This document shows, in pieces, positions 26,507 to 35,210 of a stretch of 64,000 nucleotides of DNA. Positions within the stretch are counted from its first letter, which is position 1. Every line of letters starts with the position of its first letter. The notes under the pieces are model-generated. The model had not been told where the DNA came from. It saw only the letters and a list, made by a program, of their open reading frames with translations, and did no database searches. Location: positions 5,890,001-5,954,000 of the forward strand of contig JAPTYK010000001.1 of the NCBI GenBank assembly GCA_026913215.1. The letters run 5' to 3'. A program made the translations under genes and the position numbers. The DNA comes from Streptomyces diastatochromogenes (GTDB lineage: Bacteria; Actinomycetota; Actinomycetes; Streptomycetales; Streptomycetaceae).

Positions 26507-29078
26507 GTGCCGGGCCCGGACCCGCGCTCGGACGCCGACACGGGGCCCGGTACGTGCTCGGGCGCCGACACGGGGCCCGGTACGTGCTCGGGCGCCGACA
26601 CGGGGCCCGGTACGTGCTCGGGCGCCGACACGGGGCCCGGTACGTGCTCGGGCGCCGACACGGGACCCGGTACGTGCTCGGACGTCGACACGGGACCCGG
26701 CGCGCGCTCGGGCGCCGACACGGGACCCGGCGCGCGCTCGGGCCCCGCCCGCGTCGCCGTCGTCGGCGGCGGCCCAGGAGGTCTCTACGCCGCCGCGCTC
26801 CTCAAACGCCAGGACCCGGCCCGCGAGGTCACCGTCTGGGAGCGGAACGCGCCCTCCGACACCTTCGGCTTCGGGGTGGTCCTCTCCGACGAGACCCTCG
26901 GCGGCATACGGGACGCCGACCCCGTCGTCTACGAGGCGCTGAGCCGCGAACTCGTCCGCTGGGACGACATCGACGTCGTCCACCGGGGCCACCGCACCAC
27001 CTCCACCGGCCACGGCTTCGCCGCCCTCGGCCGCCGCAGGCTCCTGGAGCTCCTGCACGCCCGCTGCGCCGAGCTCGGCGTACGGCTCCGCTTCCGCACC
27101 GAGGCCCCGCCGCCCGCCGTCCTCGCCGCCACCCACGACCTGGTCGTGGCGGCCGACGGCGTCCACAGCCGCACCCGCGAGGCCCACGCCGCGCACTTCC
27201 GCCCCCGGATCACCACCCACCGCTGCCGCTACATCTGGCTCGCCGTCGACCTCGCCTTCGAGGCCTTCCGCTTCGAGATCGCCGAGACCGAGCACGGCGT
27301 GATGCAGCTCCACGCCTACCCCTTCTCCCGCCCGTCGCCCGACCTTCCCCAAGCTCTCGACTCCGCTCGAACAGGGGAGACCCCATCCCCCTCGACGAGG
27401 CCCCCCGGGCCACAGAACCAGTCCGGCTCCTCCACCGTCATCGTCGAGATGCGCGAGGAGGTCTGGCGGGCCGCCGGCTTCCACGAGCTCGACGAGGCCG
27501 AGTCCGCCGCCCGCTGCGCCAAGGTCTTCGCCGAGGCGCTCGGCGGCCGGGAGCTCCGCTCGAACCACTCCGCCTGGACCGCCTTCCGCACCGTCACCAA
27601 CGCCCGCTGGTCGTACGGCAACACCGTCCTCATCGGCGACGCCGCCCACACCGCGCACTTCTCCATAGGCTCCGGCACCAAACTGGCCGTCGAGGACGCC
27701 GTCGCCCTCGCCGCCGCCGTCGGCGCCCACCCCGCCCTGGACGAGGCCCTCACCGCGTACGAGACGGAGCGCCGTCCCGTCGTCGAGTCCACCCAGCGCG
27801 CGGCCGACGCCAGCCTGCGCTGGTTCGAGGAGCTCGCCGGGCACGTCGACCGGCCGCCCCGCCGCTTCGCCTTCGACCTGCTCACCCGCAGCCGCCGCGT
27901 CACCCACGCCAACCTGAGGCTGCGCGACCCGGCCTTCACCGCCGCCGTCGAGGAGGACTTCGGCTGCCCGCCCGGCACCCCGCCCATGTTCACCCCTTCC
28001 GGCTGCGCGGACTGACCCTCCGCAACAGGGTCGTCGTCTCGGCCATGGACCAGTACGTCGCCGTGGACGGCGTCCCCGGCGACTTCCACCTCGTCCACCT
28101 GGGCTCCAGGGCCCTCGGCGGCGCCGGACTCGTCATGACCGAGATGGTCTGCGTGAGCCCCGAGGGCCGCATCACCCCCGGCTGCACCGGCCTCTGGAGC
28201 GACGAGCAGGCCGAGGCCTGGTCCCGCGTCACCGCCTTCGTCCGCGCCTCGGCGCCCGGCACCGCGTTCGGCGTCCAGCTCGGGCACTCCGGCCGCAAGG
28301 GCTCGACCCGCCGCATGTGGGAGGGGATCGACCAGCCCCTCCCCGAGGGCAACTGGCCCCTCGTCGCCGCCTCGCCCCTCCCGTACCGGGCCGGCGTCAA
28401 CCAGGTCCCGGCCGCCCTCGACCGGGCCGGACTCACCGCCGTGCGCGAGCAGTTCACCGCCGCCGCCCGCCGCGCCGCCCGCATCGGCTTCGACCTCCTC
28501 GAACTGCACGCCGCCCACGGCTATCTGCTCTCCGGCTTCCTGTCCCCGCTCACCAACCACCGCACCGACGCCTACGGCGGCGACCTCGCGGCCCGGCTGC
28601 GCTACCCCCTCGAAGTCTTCGACGCGATACGGGAGGCCTGGCCGGCCGACCGCCCCATGACCGTCCGGATCTCCGCCACCGACTGGGCCGAGGGCGGCAC
28701 GACCGCCGACGACGCCGTCACCGTCGCCCGCGCCTTCGCGGAGCACGGCGCCGACGCGATCGACGTCTCCACCGGCCAGGTCGTCCCCGACGAGGAGCCC
28801 GCCTACGGCCGCTCGTACCAGACCCCCTACGCCGACCGCATCCGCAACGAGCTGGGCGTCCCGGTGATCGCGGTCGGCGCGATCTCCTCCTGGGACGACG
28901 TCAACTCCCTGCTCCTCGCGGGCCGCGCCGACCTCTGCGCCCTCGCCCGCCCGCACCTCTACGACCCGCACTGGACCCTGCACGCGGCGGCCGAGCAGGA
29001 GTACCAGGGCCCCGCCGCCCCTGGCCCGCCCCGTACCGCGCGGGCAGCCGCCGCCCGCCCACCGGCCGCCGAGAGTGA
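26507..29078 (+). CDS. Bifunctional aryl-CoA hydroxylase/reductase (2-aminobenzoyl-CoA or salicylyl-CoA type)
   Basis: A fusion of an FAD aromatic monooxygenase and an Old Yellow Enzyme-like reductase. After an 80-residue repeat extension, the FAD site VAVVGGGPGGLYAAALL begins at about residue 81; AADGVHSRTR and GDAAHTAHFSIGSGTKLA are the second and third flavin motifs. The OYE half starts near 28000 with FRLRGLTLRNRVVVSAMDQY and includes HAAHGYLLSGFLSPLTNHR and VIAVGAISSWDD. Family members are Azoarcus 2-aminobenzoyl-CoA monooxygenase/reductase and Streptomyces salicylyl-CoA 5-hydroxylase. The frame shifts near 28000 and near 29023. GTG 26507 is the first usable start; translation might instead begin inside or after the repeats. 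Confidence 0.88.
26517..26745 (+). repeat. Seven-copy 30-bp minisatellite
   Basis: Seven head-to-tail copies of a unit like GGCGCCGACACGGGGCCCGG followed by TACGTGCTCG. Copies 2-5 are nearly identical; the first and the last two diverge. In the fusion-gene frame each copy encodes GADTGPGTCS (last copies end in GARS). The unit length is a multiple of three, so copy-number change would keep the frame. Confidence 0.92.
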
Positions 29079-29119
29079 GGGCGGGGCTCACGCCGCCCAC
29101 TGGCCGCCGAGAGCAGGGG

Positions 29120-29736
29120 CTACGCCGTTCGCAGGGTGGCGAGGGCGGTGCGCAGGAGGAATGCCTCGGCGCGGTCCCAGGACCAGCCGTTCTCGACGAC
29201 CAGGGTGCGCCAGCCGCCGGGGCCGAACCAGAACCACAGGAGGTCCGCCGTCTCCTCCTCCGGGCCGGCGGACGGCGCCAGGGCGTGAAGATGGCGCGCG
29301 GCGGCACGGAGGAGGTGCGGTAGTCGGCGGTGGCGCGCTCCCACAGGGCCTCGCCGTCCTCGTGGGACGGCAGCGCCTTGTGGATCGCCTCGTGCACGGT
29401 GAACAGTCCCTCGTTCCCCGCCCGGGTGCCCCGGGCCAGCGCCCCGAGGGCGGACTCGGGGTCCCGCTCGGCGAGCACGGCGCGCATCGCCGCCTCGTAG
29501 CCGGAGGCGCGTACGGCCGTGTCGACGATCTCGTCGAGGATGTCGCCCTTGCTCCCGGCGCTCGCGAAGACCGCCTTCGAGGAGACGCCCGCCTCCGCCG
29601 CGATGTCCGCGACGGTCACCCGCCCGTAGCCGCGTTCGGCGAACAGCCGGGTCGCCGACCGGAGGATCTCCGCGCGCGTCCGGGCGGCGGCCTGCTCCCG
29701 CAGGGGCGAGACGTACTTGCGTGGTGTGGTCGGCAT
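29120..29736 (-). CDS. TetR-family regulator
   Basis: About 205 residues. The N-terminal helix-turn-helix is ADIAAEAGVSSKAVFASAG within residues 20-65, preceded by RTRAEILRSATRLFAERGYG. The C-terminal ligand domain is unremarkable; one base is lost near 29288, after which DLLWFWFGPGGWRTLV and a terminal LATLRTA follow. It is divergent from the SnoaL-like gene at 29840, and the shared promoter contains CCTATT-G-AATAGG, its probable operator. It is convergent with the hydroxylase fusion (40-base gap). Ligand unknown. Confidence 0.88.
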
Positions 29737-29765
29737 GGGGACAGAGTAGTCGGGGAAATGGTGCG

Positions 29766-29778
29766 CCTATTGAATAGG
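29766..29778. promoter_or_regulatory. Perfect 13-bp palindrome, likely TetR operator
   Basis: CCTATT-G-AATAGG lies 30 bases upstream of the tetR start and 62 bases before the divergent SnoaL-like gene, in the AT-rich part of their shared promoter. Confidence 0.6.
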
Positions 29779-29839
29779 TGATGGTAACCTGAATCTCGGT
29801 CGGGGCGGAGGACCGCCCCCGCGCGAGAGGAACCGAACC

Positions 29840-30414
29840 ATGGGAATGACGCCCGAGGACGCGGCCCGCGGACTCTTCGCCGTCCTGGCGACCGGGGACC
29901 CGGCGCTCGCCGCGGCGGTCGTGCACGAGGACTTCACCAACCGCGAGGCGGTCGTCTCGCCCGCCGCCTGCTCGCTCCCCGGCCCGGCGGGCGCGCTGGC
30001 CTCCGGCGCGTGGCTGCACTCCGCCTTCACCGACCTGAGCTTCCCCGTCACCGACCTGGTCCACGACGGCGACCGGGTGTGGATACGGCTGCGCATGCGG
30101 GGCCGCCACACCGGCCCCTTCGTCCACTACCGCGACGGCGCGCTCCTCCAGGCGATCCCGCCCACCGGCGACGAGATCGACTCCGAGCAGGTCCACCTCC
30201 TGAACCTGCGGGACGGCAGGGTCGTCCGCCACGAGGCGGTCCGCGACGACCTCGGTCTGCTCGGACAGCTCGGGATCTTCCCCGCCGGGCCCACCGTCCG
30301 GCGCATCGAGGAGTGGCACGCGGACGGGCGCGCCGCCCGCGCCGCCGCCCTGGTCTCCGAGGCCGCGGAGAAGGCGGCGGCCACCGCCCGGGAGCAGGCC
30401 CCGGCCGGGCCTGA
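29840..30414 (+). CDS. SnoaL-like polyketide cyclase / NTF2-fold protein
   Basis: An alpha+beta cone protein of about 190 residues: GLFAVLATGDPALAAAVVHEDF (helix into first strand), HSAFTDLSFPVTDLVHDGDR, VWIRLRMRGRHTGPFVHY, and LLNLRDGRVVRHEAVRDD, the order typical of SnoaL-like ester cyclases and dehydratases. ATG 29840 follows GAGAGGA. The frame stays open past 30414; one lost base near 30400 gives a TGA there, just before the convergent CGNR gene. It shares a divergent promoter with tetR and is its likely target. Substrate unknown. Confidence 0.75.
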
Positions 30415-30418
30415 CGCC

Positions 30419-31075
30419 CTACCGGGGCTCCGGACCCGCGCCGTCCGCCCGCTTGCGCCGGTAGTGGGTCCGGCCCTTGGCCGAGTTGCCGCAGGTCGCC
30501 ATGTCGCACCAGCGCCGCCGCCCGCCCCGCGAGCTGTCGAGGAACACCCAGCCGCAGCGCGTCCCCGGGCAGACGCGGGTCCGCTCCAGGGGCAGTTCCC
30601 GCAACAGGTCGAGGGCCCGCAGGGCGAGTTCGTGGGCGGGGAGGTCGAGCCCCGAGGCGTCGGCGTCGACCCGGAGCTCCGGCGCGGTCCCGCTCAGGAC
30701 GAGGCGCGCGCGGGCGGCCGCCCGCTTCCAGTGGACCTCCAGCCGTTCGGCCGCCTCCGCCTTCGCATCTGCCGGGACGTCCTGGTGGATCAGGGCCGTG
30801 AGCAGGTCGTGCACGGCCTCGCGCAGCTCGCGGGTGCGGGCCAGCGCCTGTTCGGCCCGTACCGGCTCGGACGCGGCGAGACCGCGCAGGGCCGTGAGGT
30901 CGGCGGGGGCGAAGTGGCCGGTGAGGGCGGCCCATTCCAGTAGGCGCGGATAGCCGGTGAGCCGGTCGAGGGGCTCGGCGTCGCGTGCCGTGACCGTGTT
31001 CACGAGGTCGATGACGACATGCCCGCCGACCAGGTCGCGGGGCGTGAAGGTGTGAGGCCGGAGGGTCCCCGTCAT
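30419..31075 (-). CDS. CGNR zinc-finger/ABATE-domain transcriptional regulator
   Basis: An intact 218-residue protein with an N-terminal stress-response ABATE domain (LVGGHVVIDLVNTVTARD) and a C-terminal CGNR zinc finger: RVCPGTRCGWVFLDSS then RRRWCDMATCGNSAKG. The four cysteines and the CGN motif are complete. Such proteins are thought to bind DNA near stress or metabolic genes. It is divergent from the arginase-family gene, and a 9-base inverted repeat in the shared promoter is the probable binding site. Confidence 0.88.
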   Translation of the reverse strand: MTGTLRPHTFTPRDLVGGHVVIDLVNTVTARDAEPLDRLTGYPRLLEWAALTGHFAPADLTALRGLAASEPVRAEQALARTRELREAVHDLLTALIHQDVPADAKAEAAERLEVHWKRAAARARLVLSGTAPELRVDADASGLDLPAHELALRALDLLRELPLERTRVCPGTRCGWVFLDSSRGGRRRWCDMATCGNSAKGRTHYRRKRADGAGPEPR

Positions 31076-31090
31076 GCTTGCCTCCTCGAA

Positions 31091-31122
31091 TCCAACCGGT
31101 GTACGGATGTTATCCGGTTGGA
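31091..31122. promoter_or_regulatory. Inverted repeat between CGNR regulator and arginase-family gene
   Basis: TCCAACCGG (31091-31099) and CCGGTTGGA (31114-31122) are exact complements 14 bases apart, with a nested CGGAT-GTT-ATCCG (31104-31116) in the same stretch. It is centred between the two divergent starts. Confidence 0.6.
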
Positions 31123-31150
31123 ACTCCCTCTGGATGGACAGGAGAAGCCC

Positions 31151-32062
31151 ATGGCCGCCGCCGTCGAGCTCATCACGGCCCCCTGGAACCTCGGCCTGCG
31201 ACCACCCGCGCCGGGCCGCGAACCAGGGACCTGGCGGGCCCCGCGAGCACTGCTGTCGGCGGGCCTGGAGGAACGGCTGCGGGCGGACCGGGTGACGGAA
31301 CTCGACCGCCCGCCGTACGAGTTCGACCCGCAGCCCGCCACCCGCGTCCGCAACGGGTGACGATCCGCGAGCACACCCTGCGCCTCGCCGAAGCGGTCCG
31401 GGCGCCCTCGCCGCCTCCCGGTTCCCGGTCGTCCTCGGCGGCGACTGCAGCATCCTGCTCGGCTGCCTCCTCGGCGCCCGGCACCACGGGCGCTGCGGGC
31501 TGGTCCACCTCGACGGGCACAGCGACTTCCGGCACCCCGGCAACCACGACGCCGGAGCGGCCCTCGGCTCCGCCGCCGGCATGGACCTGGCCCTCGCGAC
31601 CGGCCGCGGCGAACTGCTGCTCACCCACTGGCCCGAGGCGGGCGGCCGCTCGTCGCCGACGAGGACGTGATCCAGATCGGCGACCGGGAGGAGGACGGGG
31701 AGACGCCCCCGGTCACCCGGTTCACCGCCCGGGAGATCCAGCGCACCGGCATCGCCGCACTGACCGAGCGGGTCGTCCGCCACCTGGAACGGCGCGGCCT
31801 CGACCGCGTCTGGCTCCACCTCGACCTCGACGTCCTCGACGCACGCGTCCTGCCCGCCGTGGACTCCCCGGGCCACCCCGGCCTGGACTTCCCCCAGCTG
31901 TCCGCGCTCGTCTCGGCCCTCACCGCCACCGGCCGGGTGACCGGCCTCGACGTCGCCATCTACGACCCGGAACTCGACCCGGAAGGCGCCTACGCCGCCC
32001 GCATCACCGACTGCCTCGCCCACGCCCTCACCCCGCTCGCGACCACGGAGGCCCCCGCGTGA
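31151..32062 (+). CDS. Arginase/agmatinase-family (ureohydrolase) protein
   Basis: A binuclear-manganese ureohydrolase-fold protein of about 300 residues. Metal motifs are VVLGGDCSILLG, LVHLDGHSDFRH and LHLDLDVLDA. The first motif has Cys where arginases have His (GGDHS), so one metal ligand differs; the other aspartates and histidine are kept. Related actinobacterial proteins are called arginase family without proven substrate. ATG 31151 follows CAGGAGA. Bases are missing near 31355, 31405 and 31645. Its stop overlaps the GTG of the next gene (GTGA). Confidence 0.8.
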
Positions 32063-32580
32063 AGACCCTGCTCGCCGACGGCCCCAGCCACCTCTACCCC
32101 ACCGAGATGGAGCAGTTCGGACGCCTGGCCGGACGCTGGCCGACCCGGATCACGTACTACTCCTCCGACGGCTCGCCGCCCCGCACCGTCGACGGCTCCT
32201 GGGAGTTCGGCTACGCCCTGGAGGGCCGCGCGGTCCTGGACGTCTGGCAGTGGCCCGCCCACGAGGACCTCCCCGCCGAGGGGCGCGCCGCGAACCAGGA
32301 GTGCGGCCTGTGCGTACGCGTCTGGGACCCGCGCCTCCAGCTGTGGCGCTTCACCTTCCACGGCACCTCCCGCGGCGACGTGGTGCAGATGTACGCCCGC
32401 CGGATCGGCGACGAGATCGTCATGGAACGCGCGGTCGGCGGCGACCTCGTCCGTTGGACCTTCGGCCGCATCACCGCCGACACCTTCCACTGGCGCAACG
32501 AACGGTCCGCCGACGGCGGCCGCACCTGGCGCCTCGACCAGGAGGTCGAGGCCCGCCGCGAAGGGGCGGCCAGGCCCTAG
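32059..32580 (+). CDS. Conserved hypothetical protein, lipocalin/DUF1579-like
   Basis: An intact 173-residue protein with alternating beta strands: GRWPTRITYYSSDG, DGSWEFGYALEGRAVLDVW, LCVRVWDPRLQLWRFTFHG, MERAVGGDLVRWTFGRI, TFHWRNERSADGGRTW. This strand pattern fits small-molecule binding barrels of the DUF1579 kind. The GTG start overlaps the ureohydrolase stop, indicating coupled translation. Its TAG stop overlaps that of the convergent PaaX gene within the same CTAG. Function unknown. Confidence 0.75.
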   Translation: MKTLLADGPSHLYPTEMEQFGRLAGRWPTRITYYSSDGSPPRTVDGSWEFGYALEGRAVLDVWQWPAHEDLPAEGRAANQECGLCVRVWDPRLQLWRFTFHGTSRGDVVQMYARRIGDEIVMERAVGGDLVRWTFGRITADTFHWRNERSADGGRTWRLDQEVEARREGAARP

Positions 32581-33398
32581 CCCTCCGAGAGGAACGGCCG
32601 GACGTACTCCGCGCCCCGGTCCCACAGCAGTGCGTGCAGGGCCGTGAAGACCTCGGCCGAGCGGCGGCCCGGCCAGTCGTCGGGCAGGAGCTCCGCCGGG
32701 AGCACCGGGTCCGCGTACGGCAGCCGCCGCCAGGAGTCCAGGGCGAGGAGGTAGTCCCGGTAGGCGTCCTCGGCGCCCGCCGGGGCCGTCCGCCAGGCCC
32801 GCAGGACCGGCTCGTGCGCCGTCAGGAACTCCTCGTGGAGCCCGGCGATCGCGGGCAGGTCCCACCAGCGGGCCACCGCCCCGGCCGTCGCCGCGTATCC
32901 CAGGTGGTCGCCGCGGAAGAGGTCCACGTACGGGGAGAGCTCCAGGCGCTCCAGCGCGTTCCGGGTCTCCTCGTACAGCCGGGCCGGCGCGATCCAGACG
33001 CCCGGCGCCGCCGTGCCGAAGCCCAGCCGGGCGAGCCGGGACCGCAGCAGGTGCCGCTTGTGCCGCTCGGCCTCGGGCACCGAGAAGACGGCGAGGACCC
33101 AGCCCTCGGACAGCTTCGGTTCCGTACGGGCGTAGATCCGGCGGTCGCCGTCGTCCAGGAGCCTGCGGGCGTCCTCCGAGAGGGCGTACCCGGCGGCGCC
33201 GCCCGCCGTCCGGCCCGGCAGGAGCAGCCCGCGCCGCTTGAGCCGTGACACCGAGGAGCGCACGGAGGGCGCGTCGACGCCGAGCACGCCGAGCAGCCGG
33301 ATGAGCGCGGCCACCGGCACCGGCGACTCGTCGGGGGCACGGCCGTACGCGCCGTAGAAGGAGACGATCAGGGATCGGGGGGTGTGCTGCTCGGCCAC
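32577..33398 (-). CDS. PaaX-family transcriptional repressor
   Basis: An intact 273-residue PaaX-like protein: winged helix at residues 8-75 (LIVSFYGAYGR, SVRSSVSRLKRRGLL) and the C-terminal PaaX domains (GWVLAVFSVPEAERHKRHLL, RLGFGTAAPGVWIAP, DPVLPAELLPDDWPG). PaaX senses phenylacetyl-CoA in the paa system; homologues beside aryl-CoA ligases probably sense the cognate aryl-CoA. It starts at GTG 33398, 26 bases after the CoA ligase stop, so the two form one operon and PaaX likely represses the ligase and the divergent dehydrogenase. Confidence 0.9.
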   Translation of the reverse strand: MAEQHTPRSLIVSFYGAYGRAPDESPVPVAALIRLLGVLGVDAPSVRSSVSRLKRRGLLLPGRTAGGAAGYALSEDARRLLDDGDRRIYARTEPKLSEGWVLAVFSVPEAERHKRHLLRSRLARLGFGTAAPGVWIAPARLYEETRNALERLELSPYVDLFRGDHLGYAATAGAVARWWDLPAIAGLHEEFLTAHEPVLRAWRTAPAGAEDAYRDYLLALDSWRRLPYADPVLPAELLPDDWPGRRSAEVFTALHALLWDRGAEYVRPFLSEG

Positions 33399-33423
33399 GT
33401 GATCACTTTAGGCCGTGCGGCGA

Positions 33424-35048
33424 TCATGCGGTGTCCCGCAGCCGGAAGCGCTGGAGCTTGCCCGTCGCCGTGCGCGGCAGGGCGTCGAGGAAGACGATCT
33501 CCCGGGGCGATTTGTACGGGGCGATCCGGGCGCGGACGAAGGCCCGCAGCGCGGCGGCGGTGTTCGCGTCGCGCGGCACCCCGTCCCGTACCACCGTGTA
33601 CGCCACGACGACCTGGCCGCGCAGCTCGTCCGGGCGGCCCACCACCGCCGTCTCCACCACGTCGGGGTGGTCGAGAGCACCTCCTCCACCTGGGGCCCCG
33701 CGATGTTGTACCCGGCCGAGATGATCATGTCGTCGGCCCGGGAGACGTAGCGGAACCAGCCGTCGGGTTCGCGGACGTACGTGTCGCCCGTGACGTTCCA
33801 GCCGTTGCGCACGTACTCCTCCTGGCGGGGGTCGGCCAGATAGCGGCAGCCGACCGGGCCGCGCACCGCGAGCAGCCCCTCCTCGCCGTCCGGGACGGCG
33901 TTGCCCTCGCGGTCGACGATCCTGGCCTGCCAGCCGGGCACCGGGCGGCCGGTGAGACCGGGGCGTATGTCGCCGTCGGCGGCGGAGATGAAGATGTGCA
34001 GCAGCTCGGTCGCGCCGATGCCGTTGATGAGGCGCAGACCGGTCCGCGCGTACCAGGCCTTCCACGTGGCCTCCGGCAGGTTCTCGCCGGCCGAGACGCA
34101 GCGGCGCAGCGAGGCCACCTCCGGCGCGGTGCCGTCGGTCAGCTCGTCGAGCATGACCCGGTAGGCCGTCGGGGCGGTGAAGAGCACCGACACCCGGTTC
34201 CGCGCGATGGCCGCGAGCAGCTGCTTGGGCCCGGCCTGTTCGAGCAGGACCGCGCTGGCCCCGGCCCGCAGGGGAAGATGACGAGACCGCCCAGGCCGAA
34301 GGTGAAGGCGAGCGGCGGCGAACCGGCGAAGACGTCGTCGGGCAGCGGGCGCAGCACGCGCGCGGAGAAGGTGTCGGCGACGGCCAGGACGTCCCGGTGG
34401 AAGTGGACGCAGCCCTTGGGGCGCCCGGTGGTGCCGGAGGTGAAGGCGATCAGGGCCACGTCGTCGGCGGCGGTCGCCACCGCCTCGTACGGGCCGTCGT
34501 GCCGCTTCGCCTCGGTGAGGGCGAGGAGGTCGTCCGGGCCGTCCCCGCCGAAGGGGGTCACCCGGAGGCCGGGTATCCGGGCCGCGAGGAGCTCGTCGAG
34601 CACCCGGGCGTCGCAGAGCGCGTGGGCGCAGTGGGCGGCCTCGGCCATCACGGCCAGCTCGGGGCGCGCTGCTGGGCCAGAACGGTGACGGCGACGCCCC
34701 GGCCTTCATCACGGCGAGCCAGCAGGCGGCCAGCCAGGGCGTGGTGGGGCCGCGGAGGAGGACCCGGTTGCCGGGCAGCAGCCCCAGGTCGCCGGTGAGG
34801 ACGTGGGCGATGCGGTCCACCCGGTCGCGGAGCTCCCCGTAGCTCCAGATCCCGCCCTCGCCGTCGTGGAAGGCGGGGCGGTCGGCGCCGAACCGCTCCG
34901 CCGTGCGGTCGAGGAGCTCCGTGCCGCAGTTGAGCCGGTCGGGGTAGGAGAGCTCGGGGAGGTCGAAGACGAGGCGCGGCCAGCGCTCGGGCGAGGGCAG
35001 CCGGTCGCGGGCGAACGTGTCGAGGTGGGCCGAAGGCGTCAGCTCCAT
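33424..35048 (-). CDS. Benzoate/2-aminobenzoate-CoA ligase family protein
   Basis: An ANL-superfamily aryl-CoA ligase of about 540 residues, forming the adenylate and then the CoA thioester. Motifs: FTSGTTGRPKGCVHFHRDVL (P-loop plus the HFHRD typical of benzoate and aminobenzoate ligases), FTAPTAYRVMLDEL, GIGATELLHIFISA, TGDTYVREPDGWF, DDMIISAGYNIAGPQVEE, and the C-terminal lysine in TATGKLQRF. ATG 35048 has AGGGGGAC upstream. Bases are lost near 34672, 34273 and 33680. It is divergent from the acyl-CoA dehydrogenase and co-transcribed with paaX. The acid activated is inferred from neighbours. Confidence 0.88.
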
Positions 35049-35106
35049 GGGTCCGTCCCCCTGTCGTGGTGGGGTCGTCCATCGCTCCATGAGCGTATCG
35101 TGTTGG

Positions 35107-35118
35107 TGACGGCAGTCA
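35107..35118. promoter_or_regulatory. Second copy of the putative PaaX operator
   Basis: TGACGGCAGTCA matches the core TGACGACAGTCA at 25627-25638 at 11 of 12 positions, and lies in the divergent promoter between the CoA ligase (start 35048) and the acyl-CoA dehydrogenase (start 35211). Confidence 0.5.
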
Positions 35119-35210
35119 ACGGTTCGCGACAAGGGTGCCCCCGGGCACCGGGACGAAGGCGCCGGACGGCGCAGGGACGAAGACGCCCGAGGGCGTCAGA
35201 GAGGGCCCAC

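Noticed and set aside
26517..26745. CRISPR array
   Set aside because: The 30-base units are directly adjacent with no spacers, and they encode a regular peptide repeat in frame with a gene.
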